The translations under genes and the position numbers were made by a program. DNA of 64,000 bases. Source: Mycobacterium sp. (GTDB lineage Bacteria; Actinomycetota; Actinomycetes; Mycobacteriales; Mycobacteriaceae). The DNA lies in assembly GCA_025965895.1 (NCBI GenBank), contig JAOPWC010000210.1, positions 32,283 through 96,282 on the forward strand, given 5' to 3'. Positions within the stretch are counted from its first letter, which is position 1. Each line of letters begins with the position of its first letter. The notes below the pieces were generated by a model, which was given only the letters and a program-made list of their open reading frames with translations, was not told where the DNA came from and did not search any database. This document shows, piece after piece, positions 52,370 to 61,505 of the stretch.

Positions 52370-53398
52370 ATGAGAGGTAGAACCGGGCGCGCCGTCACGC
52401 GGGCGCTGCTGTTCACCGCGATGTGCCTGGTCTTCATGTTCGCTCTGGTGACGGTGTTCGGGCAGTTCCGATTCGACTCGCGTGTCACCTACAGTGCGGT
52501 GTTCACGAATGTGTCGGGCCTGAAGGGCGGGAACTTCGTCCGCATTGCCGGTGTCGAGATCGGCAAGGTCAAGGACATGACCCTGCACAAGGACGGAACC
52601 GTCACGGTCGACTTCGCCATCGACAAGGAACTGACGCTCACCGAGGGCACCAAGGCGGCGGTGCGCTACGAGAACCTCATTGGTGACCGTTATCTGTCCC
52701 TCGAAGAGGGGCCGGGCTCGATGCGGAAGCTGCAGCCGGGGCAGACGATTCCGCTGGCCCGGACTTCCCCTGCGCTCGACGTCGACGCTCTCATCGGCGG
52801 CTTCCGGCCCCTGTTTCGTGCGTTGGATCCCTACCAGGTCAACGCGCTATCCGGCGAACTGCTGAAGGTGTTCCAAGGCCAGGGCGGCACCATCGCGTCG
52901 GTGCTGGCCCAGACCTCTGCACTGACCACAACGCTGGCGGGCCGCGATCGGCTCATCGGCCAAGTCATCACCAACCTGAACACCGTGCTCCGCACCTTCG
53001 CCGCTCGTGACGCTCAGTTCTCAGAAGGTTTGGACAAGCTGTCACAACTCGTACAAGGACTGGCCGACCGCAAGACCGATATCGCAACCGGGACAGCGTA
53101 CATCAACGCTGCGGCGGCATCCGTTGCCGACCTGTTGACGGTTGCACGCCAACCGATCAGGGACACGGTCGCGCAGACGGACCGGTTCGCGGGACAGGTC
53201 ATGGCCGATCACGACTACGTCGACGACCTGGTCAAGACCCTTCCCGACGCCTACCAGGTGCTGGCCCGAAACGGCCTCTACGGCGACTACTTCGGCTTCT
53301 ACCTCTGTGATGCGATTCTCAAAGTCAACGGTAAGGGCGGCCAGCCGGTGTTCGTCAAACTCGCCGGGCAAGACACCGGGCGGTGCACACCGAAATGA
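52370..53398 (+). CDS. mceB: MceB, mce operon 2
   Basis: This encodes a 342-residue Mce protein with anchor LLFTAMCLVFMFALVTVFGQ. MCE domain: YSAVFTNVSGLKGGNFVRIA, GVEIGKVKDM, YENLIGDRYLSLEEG. The middle has the conserved LFRALDPYQVNALSGELLKV, and the end has the MceB LCDAILKVNG ... GRCTPK cysteine pair. AAGGA lies seven bases before the ATG. It overlaps mceC by four bases. Confidence 0.92.
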   Translation: MRGRTGRAVTRALLFTAMCLVFMFALVTVFGQFRFDSRVTYSAVFTNVSGLKGGNFVRIAGVEIGKVKDMTLHKDGTVTVDFAIDKELTLTEGTKAAVRYENLIGDRYLSLEEGPGSMRKLQPGQTIPLARTSPALDVDALIGGFRPLFRALDPYQVNALSGELLKVFQGQGGTIASVLAQTSALTTTLAGRDRLIGQVITNLNTVLRTFAARDAQFSEGLDKLSQLVQGLADRKTDIATGTAYINAAAASVADLLTVARQPIRDTVAQTDRFAGQVMADHDYVDDLVKTLPDAYQVLARNGLYGDYFGFYLCDAILKVNGKGGQPVFVKLAGQDTGRCTPK

Positions 53399-54762
53399 CG
53401 CGACTCAGTATCAAACGGATCAAGTTGAAGCGACCCAGAATCCAACCGCTGGGCGAGCGCAATCGGGTGGCCGTCGGTGCGGTCGGGACCCTCATACTGA
53501 TCGCCTTGGTAATTGCAGTCTTCTCGTACGACAAGATTCCGTTTATCAAAGGCACCTCCGACTACTCCGCCTACTTCGCTGAGGCCGGTGGCATCAAGCC
53601 CGGCAGTGACGTGCGGGTGTCGGGCCTGTCCGTCGGCAAGGTCTCCGACATCCAGTTGGAAGGGACGAAGGTGCTGGTCGACTTCACGGTCCGCGATGGC
53701 GTCGAACTGGGTGACCGCACCGAGGCCGCGATCAAGACCGAAACCGTGCTCGGTACCAAGTTCCTCGAAGTGACCCCGCGCGGCGACGGCACTCTCGCCG
53801 GCACCATCCCGATCGAGCGGACCACGTCTCCCTACGACCTGCCGACCGCCTTGGGCGACCTGACCACCACCATCAGCGCTCTGGACACCACGCAGCTGTC
53901 CTCGGCGCTCACAACATTGGCGGAGACCTTTAAGGACACGCCAGCCGACCTGAAGATCGCGCTGGAGGGGTTGGCACGATTCTCCGACACCCTCAACACC
54001 CGCGACGCTGCGCTGCGCAACCTACTGGCCAATGCGAACAAGGTCACCGCGGTGCTGGCGAAGCGCAGCGACCAGATTGCCAGCCTGGTCGTCAACGCCA
54101 ACGCCCTGCTGGCCGAGCTTCTGTCGCAACGCAATTCGGTCGACGCGTTGATGAACAACCTCACGGCGGTGTCACAGCAGATATCCGGCCTCGTCAACGA
54201 CAACCGGACGCAACTCAAGCCGGCGGTCGACAAACTCAACGGTGTGCTGGAGATTCTGGACAACCGCAAGAAAGAACTGCAGCGCACCCTGTACCTGCTT
54301 CGGCGGTACGCGATGTCGTTCGGCGAAGTGCTGGGATCCGGGCCCTTCTTCAAAGCCTCACTGGTCAACCTTGCGCCGGGCCAGTTCGCCCAGCCGTTCA
54401 TCGACGCCGCGTTTTCCGATCTGGGTCTGGACCCCAATGTGCTGCTGCCGTCGCAACTGGTCGACCCGGGGGTTGGCCAGCCGGGCACCCCGGCACTGCC
54501 GGTGCCGTATCCGCGTACCGGGCAAGGCGGAGAGCCGAATTTGACGCTGCCCGAGGCGATTACGGGTAAGCGAGGCGATCCCCGCTATCCGTACCGGGAG
54601 CCCCTGCCTGCGCCCCCGCCCGGTGGGCCGCCACCGGGGCCGCCCGCGGTGTCAGCGCCGGCGCCGACGCCGACCCCCGTGTATGTGCCGGCGCCCGGCG
54701 AAGTGCCGCCATCATCCGTCGGGGCGCTGCCGGTCCCGGCGCCGACAAGCGGGGGGCAGTGA
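53395..54762 (+). CDS. mceC: MceC, mce operon 2
   Basis: This is a 455-residue Mce protein. It has a basic N-terminus (RLSIKRIKLKRPRIQPLGER), an anchor (VGTLILIALVIAVF) and an MCE domain (YSAYFAEAGGIKPGSDVRVS, GLSVGKVSDI, TETVLGTKFLEVTP). A helical region with repeated LLANANKVTAVLAKRSDQI-like heptads and a Pro-rich C-terminal 75 residues (PPPGGPPPGPPAVSAPAPTP) complete it. ATGA overlap with mceB. It is about 135 residues longer than MceC of operon 1, mostly because of the tail. Confidence 0.92.
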   Translation: MTRLSIKRIKLKRPRIQPLGERNRVAVGAVGTLILIALVIAVFSYDKIPFIKGTSDYSAYFAEAGGIKPGSDVRVSGLSVGKVSDIQLEGTKVLVDFTVRDGVELGDRTEAAIKTETVLGTKFLEVTPRGDGTLAGTIPIERTTSPYDLPTALGDLTTTISALDTTQLSSALTTLAETFKDTPADLKIALEGLARFSDTLNTRDAALRNLLANANKVTAVLAKRSDQIASLVVNANALLAELLSQRNSVDALMNNLTAVSQQISGLVNDNRTQLKPAVDKLNGVLEILDNRKKELQRTLYLLRRYAMSFGEVLGSGPFFKASLVNLAPGQFAQPFIDAAFSDLGLDPNVLLPSQLVDPGVGQPGTPALPVPYPRTGQGGEPNLTLPEAITGKRGDPRYPYREPLPAPPPGGPPPGPPAVSAPAPTPTPVYVPAPGEVPPSSVGALPVPAPTSGGQ

Positions 54763-56168
54763 CCGTGTCTGTCGACTCCGCCGAAGGGAGGGCCCGTCGC
54801 ACCAAACGTCTGCGCGCAGTGCGAATCGCGACCGCGACCAGCCTGGTCGTTATCCTTGCCGTCGCGATAACGGTGGTGGCCACCCCATGGTGGAAAGGCG
54901 TCAGCAGGAATACCTACGTCGCCTACTTCACCAATACCAACGGACTCTATACCGGCGACGAGGTCCGCATCCTGGGTGTCGCTGTAGGAACCGTCGAAGA
55001 GATCGACCCGCAGCCGAACGACGCGAAGGTCACTTTATCGGTCGACAGGCAGTACCCGGTGCCCGCCGATGTCCAGGCAGCGATCCTGTCGCCGTCACTC
55101 GTCACCGCACGCGCGATCCAGCTCGTCCCGGCTTACTCCGGCGGCCCGAAACTGGCTGCCGGCGCCACGATTCCGCTGGACCGCACCGCGGTTCCCGTCG
55201 AGTGGGACGACCTGCGCCAGCAGCTGGAGAAGCTCACCGACTCCTTGCAGCCCGCGATCCCCGGCGGGCCCAGCGCGGTAGGCGAATTCATCAACAGCGC
55301 CGCGGCCAACCTGCGCGGTGAGGGTGACACCGCGCGCGATACAGTCATCAAACTCTCCCAGGCGGTTTCGGCACTCGGCGACCACAGCACAGACATCTTC
55401 AGCACGGTGCGCAACCTGCAGTTGCTGGTATCCGCATTGTCCTCCAGCAGTGATCTGCTCGCCGCGTTCAACACGAACCTGGCCGACATCACCACTGTTC
55501 TATCCAACACGCCGAACGACGTGGCCGATGCGACGCGAGGCCTCGACGGCGCGGTGAACGACCTGCGCGGCTTCGTCGCCGAGAACCGAGACGGCCTCGG
55601 CGTCACCTTCGATCACCTCAACGCGATCACCACGGCTCTGAATGACAGCCGTGGTGACGTCAAGCAGGTCTTGCATATCGCGCCGGCGGTGTTCCAGAAC
55701 TTCATGAACATCTACCAGCCCGCGCAGAGCGCGGTCACGGGCATTCTGGCCCCTGTCAACTTCGCCGACACCGTCCAATTCATCTGCAGCGCAATCCAGG
55801 CCGCGTCGCGTGAGAATTGGCAGCAATCGTCGAAGTTGTGTGTTCAGTATCTCGCGCCGATCATCAAGAACCGCCAGTACAACTTCCTGCCGCTCGGTGT
55901 CAACCCGTTCGTGGGAGCGTCGGCGCGGCCCAACGAGATCACCTACAGCGAAGACTGGCTGCGACCGGACGCGCCGCCGCCGAATGTCCTGGTTGGGTCG
56001 AACGACCCGGTCGGGCCACTTCCCGCAGAAGCGCCGTCGCCCGCTGCTGCACCGCCGGCCGCGACCCCGACCGACCCCAGCCAGGGACTGCCCGGCCTCA
56101 TGGTTCCTCCCCCCGGTCAAACACCCGGACCACCGGCACCGCCTGCGCCGCCCGGGGGCACGCGATGA
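54759..56168 (+). CDS. mceD: MceD, mce operon 2
   Basis: This is a 469-residue Mce protein: anchor IATATSLVVILAVAITVVAT, MCE domain YVAYFTNTNGLYTGDEVRIL, GVAVGTVEEI, SPSLVTARAIQLVPAYSGG. The conserved MceD core NTPNDVADATRGLDGAVNDL follows, then a cysteine pair (FICSAIQ, KLCVQYL) and a Pro/Ala-rich tail. The start is a GTGA overlap with mceC; GTG 54765 is close by. It overlaps the mceE lipoprotein gene by four bases. Confidence 0.91.
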   Translation: MTVSVDSAEGRARRTKRLRAVRIATATSLVVILAVAITVVATPWWKGVSRNTYVAYFTNTNGLYTGDEVRILGVAVGTVEEIDPQPNDAKVTLSVDRQYPVPADVQAAILSPSLVTARAIQLVPAYSGGPKLAAGATIPLDRTAVPVEWDDLRQQLEKLTDSLQPAIPGGPSAVGEFINSAAANLRGEGDTARDTVIKLSQAVSALGDHSTDIFSTVRNLQLLVSALSSSSDLLAAFNTNLADITTVLSNTPNDVADATRGLDGAVNDLRGFVAENRDGLGVTFDHLNAITTALNDSRGDVKQVLHIAPAVFQNFMNIYQPAQSAVTGILAPVNFADTVQFICSAIQAASRENWQQSSKLCVQYLAPIIKNRQYNFLPLGVNPFVGASARPNEITYSEDWLRPDAPPPNVLVGSNDPVGPLPAEAPSPAAAPPAATPTDPSQGLPGLMVPPPGQTPGPPAPPAPPGGTR

Positions 56169-57286
56169 GGCGGATGCTGGTCGCGGCGCTCATCGTCGGG
56201 TGCCTGTGCGCGATCCCGGGGTGTGAGTGGCGGGGCCTCAATTCGTTGCCTCTGCCGGGAACCGAAGGCACCGGCGACGGTTCGTACACCATCAAGGCGC
56301 AGTTGCCCGACGTGGTGGTCATTCAGCAGAACACCCGGGTGCGTGTCGCCGACGTCAACGTCGGCAACGTCACCAAGATCGACGTACAGGACTGGCACGC
56401 CCTGGTGACCATGCGCATCAACGGCAACGTCCACCTCCCGGCGAACAGCACCGCCAAAGTCGGGCAGACCAGCCTGCTGGGGTCTATGCACATCGAACTG
56501 GCACCGCCCACCGACGAGCCGCCAGAGGGCGAACTCAAGGACGGTTCGGTGATTCCGTTGTCCAGGGCCAGTGCGTATCCGACCACCGAGCAGACATTGG
56601 CGTCGGTCTCGATTCTGCTCAACGGCGGGGGGCTGGGCCGGCTCCAGGAGATCACTCAAGCGTTCTCCAAGGCGTTGGCGGGCCGTGAGAACGACATGCG
56701 CAGCCTGCTGACCCAACTGGATACCTTCATATCGTCGCTCAACGCCCAGACCGACGACATCATCGCCGCCACCGAGAGTCTCAACTCGTTGGCCGGGCAA
56801 GTCGCGGCGAAGGATCAGACCGTCGACAGGGCGCTCACCACGATCCCGCAGGCGCTGGCTGTGCTGTCGGATTCACGCACCAAGCTGGCGGACGCGATCG
56901 ACGCGTTGGGCAAATTCAGCGCCATCGCCACGTCGACGGTCAATCAGACCAAAGAGTCGCTCGTGGCGAACCTGCGCAACATCGCGCCGGTGCTGAGGGA
57001 ACTGGCCAACGCCGGGACCGCTCTCACCAGAGGGCTGGACTTCCTGTCCACATATCCCTGGGTGAAAAGCACCGTTGCAAACTGGTTCCGGGGTGACTTC
57101 GCCAACATCACTCTTGTCATCGATCTGACCTTGAGCCGGTTGGACAGCAGCCTTTTCACCGGGACGAGGTGGGAAGGCAACCTCACCGAACTCGAACTGC
57201 AGTGGGGCCGCACGATCGGCCAGATGCCGAGCCCGTATACCGCCGGCAATCCGCTGATAGTGCCCTATCACTTCGGGGGTTACTAG
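56165..57286 (+). CDS. mceE: MceE lipoprotein (LprK type), mce operon 2
   Basis: This is a 373-residue lipoprotein. Its signal peptide MRRMLVAALIVGCLCAIPGC has lipobox IPGC (Cys20). Then follow the MCE family features EWRGLNSLPLPGTEGTGDGS, IKAQLPDVVVIQQNTRVRVA and VNVGNVTKID, and the conserved LGRLQEITQAFSKALAGREN and VANWFRGDFANITLVIDLTL regions. It is anchored to the outer leaflet of the plasma membrane as part of the Mce assembly. ATGA overlap with mceD; mceF begins immediately after its TAG. Confidence 0.93.
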   Translation: MRRMLVAALIVGCLCAIPGCEWRGLNSLPLPGTEGTGDGSYTIKAQLPDVVVIQQNTRVRVADVNVGNVTKIDVQDWHALVTMRINGNVHLPANSTAKVGQTSLLGSMHIELAPPTDEPPEGELKDGSVIPLSRASAYPTTEQTLASVSILLNGGGLGRLQEITQAFSKALAGRENDMRSLLTQLDTFISSLNAQTDDIIAATESLNSLAGQVAAKDQTVDRALTTIPQALAVLSDSRTKLADAIDALGKFSAIATSTVNQTKESLVANLRNIAPVLRELANAGTALTRGLDFLSTYPWVKSTVANWFRGDFANITLVIDLTLSRLDSSLFTGTRWEGNLTELELQWGRTIGQMPSPYTAGNPLIVPYHFGGY

Positions 57287-58777
57287 ATGCTGCGCCTGTC
57301 CCGAACGGTGTGGATACAGTTGGCGATCCTGGCGGCGGTCACGGTCATCGCCTGCAGTGTGATGGCGTTCGGCTTCGTGCACGTCCCCGCGTTGCTCGGG
57401 GTGGGGCGATACATGGTGACGGTTGATCTTCCCGCGTCCGGCGGGTTGTACCCGACGTCGGTGGTGACCTATCGCGGCACCGAGATCGGCCAGGTCAGCT
57501 CGGTCGATGTCACCCACGACGGTGTCCGCGCCGTGCTGACGCTCAACTCGGCGAGCCCCGTGCCGTCCGATGTCGCGGCGGCGGTACACAGCCGTTCCGC
57601 CGTTGGCGAACAGTTCATCGAACTGACGCCGCAGGGCGGAGCAGGCGACACCGCTCCGAAACTGCGCGACGGCGATGTGATCCCGGTCGGCAGGGTGCAG
57701 GTTCCTCCCGATATCGGAAGCCTGCTCGACGCCACGAACAGAGCGCTGCAGGCGATCCCGCAGGACAATCTGCGCACCGTCGTCGACGAATCAGCCAGAG
57801 CCGTCGGCGGGCTGGGACCGGAACTTTCACGCATCGTCGACGGATCGACAGCGCTGGCGATCGAGGGTGGTAAGACCATCGATCCGCTGACAACGTTGAT
57901 CGACGAGTCCCCGCCCGTGCTCAACTCCCAAGTGCAGACAGCGGATTCGATCGCGACCTGGGCGCAGCGGCTGGCCTCGATCACCGGTCAGCTCAAGGCG
58001 CAGGACATCGCCTTCGCAGATCTGCTCAACGTGGGTGGGCCGGCACTCGGTGAAGGCAAAGCGCTGTTCGACCGAGTCGCCCCGACCTTGCCGGTGCTGC
58101 TGGCCAATCTGGTGAGCCTCGGCGACATCGCCGTCACCTACCGTAACGATCTCGAGCAGCTGCTCGTCCTCTTCCCGCAAGGGACTGCCGTGATGTCGGC
58201 GATCGCTGTCGCGGACTCGGACACCAAGCAGGCTTATAGGGGTATCTACCTCGACTTCAACCTCAACCTCAACCTTCCGCCGCCGTGCAATACCGGGTTC
58301 CTGCCGGTCCAGCAGCAGCGGTCGCCGTCCGAGCAGGACTATCCGGAGAGGCCCGCCGGTGAGTTGTACTGTCGACTGCCGCAGGACTCGGCCCTCAATG
58401 TCCGGGGAGTGCGCAACATTCCGTGCGAGAGCAATCCCGCCAAACGGGCCCCGACGGTCGAGTTGTGCGAAAGCGACGAGTCTTACGCCCCGCTGAACGA
58501 CGGCTACAACTGGAAGGGCGACCCCAACGCGACGCTGTCCGGTCAGGGTGTTCCGCAGTACCCGCCGGGCACCGATCCGCGGCTGCCGTCGCGGTTGGGC
58601 ACTGTGCCCCCGGGACCCGGTGCGCCGCAGTCCGTGCCGCCGGTCGCCTTCGTTCCCTACGACCCGGCCACCGGCACCTACCTGGGCCCAGATGGCCACA
58701 TCTCCACCGAGTCCGACCTGGCTCAAAACACGAAAGGAAAGACATGGCAGGACATGCTGATGCCGCCGAGCAGATAG
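57287..58777 (+). CDS. mceF: MceF, mce operon 2
   Basis: This is a 496-residue protein: anchor IQLAILAAVTVIACSVMAFG, MCE domain VTVDLPASGGLYPTSVVTYR, GTEIGQVSSVDV, SRSAVGEQFIELTPQ. A long helical region and a C-terminal extension follow with three spaced cysteines (PPCNTGF, YCRLPQ, PCESNP, plus ELCES) and a Pro/Gly-rich end (YPPGTDPRLPSRLGTVPPGP). This extension, shared with classical MceF proteins, is missing from operon 1. No spacer separates it from mceE. Confidence 0.92.
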   Translation: MLRLSRTVWIQLAILAAVTVIACSVMAFGFVHVPALLGVGRYMVTVDLPASGGLYPTSVVTYRGTEIGQVSSVDVTHDGVRAVLTLNSASPVPSDVAAAVHSRSAVGEQFIELTPQGGAGDTAPKLRDGDVIPVGRVQVPPDIGSLLDATNRALQAIPQDNLRTVVDESARAVGGLGPELSRIVDGSTALAIEGGKTIDPLTTLIDESPPVLNSQVQTADSIATWAQRLASITGQLKAQDIAFADLLNVGGPALGEGKALFDRVAPTLPVLLANLVSLGDIAVTYRNDLEQLLVLFPQGTAVMSAIAVADSDTKQAYRGIYLDFNLNLNLPPPCNTGFLPVQQQRSPSEQDYPERPAGELYCRLPQDSALNVRGVRNIPCESNPAKRAPTVELCESDESYAPLNDGYNWKGDPNATLSGQGVPQYPPGTDPRLPSRLGTVPPGPGAPQSVPPVAFVPYDPATGTYLGPDGHISTESDLAQNTKGKTWQDMLMPPSR

Positions 58778-58805
58778 ACGATTCGGCACCCATGAGGGCA
58801 GTGAG

Positions 58806-59351
58806 GTGGACGAGCGCGAAGCCGATGATGACGTCGTGAAGAGCGCTGAAACGCCGGCACGGCAGCTGCTTTCGGGCACACGCTCGGTGATCGCGGTGGG
58901 TCTTGTCATCGTCGCGGCCTCGCTCGGTTTGGCTGGCTGGCTGGGATACCGCAACTACCAGGCCCGCGAGGCACAAGCGCAGCGCAACCTGTACGTGCAG
59001 GTCGCTCGTCAGGCGGCGGTCAACCTCACCACGATCAGCTACACCGAGGTCGACGCCGACGTGCGGCGGATCCTGGATTCGGCGACCGGCACCTTTCACG
59101 ACGATTTCCAGAAGAGATCCCAGCCGTTCGTCGACGTCGTCAAGCAGGCACAGTCGAAATCGGAGGGCACCGTCGCCGAAGCCGGTCTGGAATCCGAAAC
59201 TGGTGGTCAGGCGCAAGTGCTGGTCGCGGTGTCGGTGAGGACGTCGATTGCGGCTGCGCCGGACCAAGACCCGCGCAGATGGCGGCTGCGGATAAGCGTT
59301 CAGAAAACGGCCGATGGCGCCAAGGTGTCGAACGTCGAGTTCGTGCCGTGA
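58806..59351 (+). CDS. Mce-associated protein Mas-1, operon 2
   Basis: This is a 181-residue protein with a short acidic N-terminus, one helix (VIAVGLVIVAASLGLAGWLG) and an NTF2-like domain. The domain holds the Mas motifs QAAVNLTTISYTEVDADVRR, ILDSATGTFHDDFQKRSQPF and the final KVSNVEFVP. GTG start 28 bases after mceF. It would act as an accessory subunit of the transporter. Confidence 0.85.
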   Translation: MDEREADDDVVKSAETPARQLLSGTRSVIAVGLVIVAASLGLAGWLGYRNYQAREAQAQRNLYVQVARQAAVNLTTISYTEVDADVRRILDSATGTFHDDFQKRSQPFVDVVKQAQSKSEGTVAEAGLESETGGQAQVLVAVSVRTSIAAAPDQDPRRWRLRISVQKTADGAKVSNVEFVP

Positions 59352-59392
59352 GAACCCGAACAACCACCACAGCACTGAATGGAGAGCTCGCC

Positions 59393-60055
59393 ATGCCTGT
59401 CGAGACTGACCTCCTCACCGACGCATCGCCGCCCGAACTGCAGGACGAGCACCCGCCTAGCGGTGCGGATCTTGACACCGACGAGCGGATCGATGTGGCC
59501 GCCGGAGCCGAAGCGGCCGACGAGGCGGACCTCGTCGATGCGGCTGAGGCAACGGCCGAGTCGGGCGCCCGATTCGGCTGGACGCGCCTTCTGGCCTATG
59601 GTGTGCTGCCCGCGTTGGCGCTGATCCTTGCCCTGGGAGCGGGTTACCTGAAATGGCAGGACGGTTCGGCGCGACTATCGCAGGCGGCAGCCAGGCAGTC
59701 GGTTCGAGCCGCCACCGACAGCACGATCGCGATCCTGTCGTACCGGCCAGACACGGTGGATACGGATCTGCCCGTGGGCGCTGACCGGCTCACGGGCGCC
59801 TTCCGTGACCAATACACACAGCTCATCACCAGTGTCGTCGCTCCCGGCGCCAAGCAGCAGCATATTTCGGCGGTAGCCACGGTGCCCGCCGCGGCGTTGG
59901 TATCGGCGACCGCAAACCACGCGGTGGTCTTGGTTTTCATCAATCAGACCACCAGCATCGGCAACGATCCGCCTACCCACACCGCCTCCAGCGTGCGCGT
60001 AACCCTCGACAAGGTCCATGATCGATGGCTCATCTCTCAGTTCGACCCGGTGTGA
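59393..60055 (+). CDS. Mce-associated protein Mas-2, operon 2
   Basis: This encodes a 220-residue Mas protein: a disordered acidic N-terminus of about 60 residues, helix LAYGVLPALALILALGAGYL, and an NTF2-like domain with ATDSTIAILSYRPDTVDTDL and the end VHDRWLISQFDPV. ATG 59393 has GGAGAG eight bases upstream. The GTG at 59348, overlapping the previous stop, is an alternative adding 15 residues. It pairs with Mas-1 as in classical mce operons. Confidence 0.82.
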   Translation: MPVETDLLTDASPPELQDEHPPSGADLDTDERIDVAAGAEAADEADLVDAAEATAESGARFGWTRLLAYGVLPALALILALGAGYLKWQDGSARLSQAAARQSVRAATDSTIAILSYRPDTVDTDLPVGADRLTGAFRDQYTQLITSVVAPGAKQQHISAVATVPAAALVSATANHAVVLVFINQTTSIGNDPPTHTASSVRVTLDKVHDRWLISQFDPV

Positions 60056-60408
60056 ACTACGCCGTCGCCGGTCTCATCGTAGCGTGGACCGGCCTATTCG
60101 GTCTGGGGGTAACGGTGGGCCCGCAGGCCCGTGCGGACGCGGTGGCATATCTCGTCAACGTGACCGTGCGGCCGGGATACAACTTCCCCATCGCCGACAC
60201 CGCGCTCGCCTACGGGCACGGCATCTGCGACAAAGTCGCCGCCGGGCGTGCCTATGCGCAGGTCATGGGCGACGTCAAGGCCGACTTCAGCACCTCCGAT
60301 GAGTACCGGGCGTCCTATCTGATCACCCAGGCGGTCAACGAGCTGTGTCCCGCCATGATCTGGCAACTGCGCAACTCCGCGGCCGGCTACCGCCCGCCGG
60401 CGCCGTGA
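60052..60408 (+). CDS. Secreted DUF732 protein, mce operon 2
   Basis: This is a 118-residue protein with a signal peptide (NYAVAGLIVAWTGLFGLGVT, cleavage after ARA) and a DUF732 domain: YLVNVTVRPGYNFPIADTAL, AYGHGICDKVAAGRAYAQVM, YLITQAVNELCPAMIWQLRN. Two cysteines (GICD, ELCP) are conserved in the domain. GTG 60052 is in a GTGA overlap with Mas-2, preferred over ATG 60025. DUF732 proteins are widespread small mycobacterial exports of unknown role. Confidence 0.82.
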   Translation: MNYAVAGLIVAWTGLFGLGVTVGPQARADAVAYLVNVTVRPGYNFPIADTALAYGHGICDKVAAGRAYAQVMGDVKADFSTSDEYRASYLITQAVNELCPAMIWQLRNSAAGYRPPAP

Positions 60409-60428
60409 CCGTTAGAAAGGCCGAGTCT

Positions 60429-61109
60429 GTGGGTCAACTCATGCGGCTCGCGAAACTGGCGACTGGTATCGCGGCCGCGATCACCACCGTTGCGGCACTG
60501 GATATTCCCGCCGCCCACGCCGACAACAAGCGGCTCAACGACGGGGTCGTCGCTAACGTCTACACCATCCACCACCAGGCCGGCTGCGCCAACGACGTGA
60601 CGATCAATCCACAACTACAGCTCGCCGCCGGGTGGCACGCCAGGGATGTGCTCAACAACCGCGGCCTCGACGCTGACATCGGCTCTGACGGGTCCACCCC
60701 ACAAAGCAGGGCTGACGCCGCGGGATTTCATGGTCGGGCGTCAGAAACGGTGGCGATCAACCCGGCCCTGGCGATCAGCAGCCTTGAGCTACTGAACCAG
60801 TGGTACTACAACCCCGCGTACATCGCGATCATGAGCAATTGCGCGAACACCCAAATCGGGGTGTGGTCGGAGAACAGTCTCGATCGCACCGTCGTCGTGG
60901 CCGTCTATGGTCAGCCACCGGGACCAACCGATGCCACTCAAAGTGTTTCGGCGCCAGGCGTTCCGCCGCGCGCGCCCATGCCGGCCGAAAATGTTCCGGT
61001 CGATCCTGCCCCCGACTACGACGCCAGCGACGAGATCGAGTACGGCATCGATTGGGTTCCCTGGATCTTGCGGGGTGTCTACCCTCCGCCGGCCTATCCG
61101 CCTGCATAG
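60429..61109 (+). CDS. Secreted CAP-domain protein closing mce operon 2
   Basis: This is a 226-residue protein with a signal peptide (AKLATGIAAAITTVAALDIP, cleavage near AHA) and a CAP/SCP-like domain: LQLAAGWHARDVLNNRGLDA, GSDGSTPQSRADAAGFHGRA, SETVAINPALAISSLELLNQW, NTQIGVWSENSLDRTVVVAV. A Pro-rich C-terminus (GVPPRAPMPAENVPVDPAPD) follows. GTG 60429 has AAAGG nine bases upstream. CAP proteins bind lipids or sterols in other systems; here it is presumably an envelope partner of the transporter. Confidence 0.75.
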   Translation: MGQLMRLAKLATGIAAAITTVAALDIPAAHADNKRLNDGVVANVYTIHHQAGCANDVTINPQLQLAAGWHARDVLNNRGLDADIGSDGSTPQSRADAAGFHGRASETVAINPALAISSLELLNQWYYNPAYIAIMSNCANTQIGVWSENSLDRTVVVAVYGQPPGPTDATQSVSAPGVPPRAPMPAENVPVDPAPDYDASDEIEYGIDWVPWILRGVYPPPAYPPA

Positions 61110-61255
61110 TCGAACCCCGGCAAACGACATCGTCAGCGCTCTTGTGCCCCGTTCGGGTATTGGCGCCGCCAACAACTTTGACGTAACCCCACGTGGGTTC
61201 GCGTAATCAGCCGTAGTTTCACGTAGTTCTACGCAGGCCAAACCGCATTTCCACA

Positions 61256-61289
61256 TGGTCAAGTTACGGGTTCGAGTCCCGTTAGCTCC
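61256..61289 (+). other. tRNA 3' fragment (tRNA-Ala-like), possible att scar
   Basis: ACGGG-TTCGAGT-CCCGT (61265-61281) forms a perfect T arm and loop, followed by the acceptor strand TAGCTCC and discriminator A. The end resembles mycobacterial tRNA-Ala. No D arm, anticodon arm or 5' acceptor strand lies upstream, so it is only the 3' end. Upstream (61180-61233) ACGTA-like short repeats occur (GACGTAACC, CACGTAGTT, CTACGCAGG). This is the mark left at the far end of an integrated element. The rest of 61110-61505 shows no gene. Confidence 0.55.
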
Positions 61290-61505
61290 ACAGCACAAAC
61301 GGCACGTCGGCACACGCGCGAAAGCACATTTGACGACAATTTATCCAGTTTCGCCGGCGTCGACGTCGTTCGAGGCAAACAGCAATGCTGCAAAGATGCG
61401 CGGCGGCATCACCGAGGTTGCGGAGCACCGCATCGCGGTCGCGCCACTGACGGGACCTCAAGCTCCGCGCGGCGCTGTCGGCTTCGGTTAGCCGTGACGG
61501 CCGAC

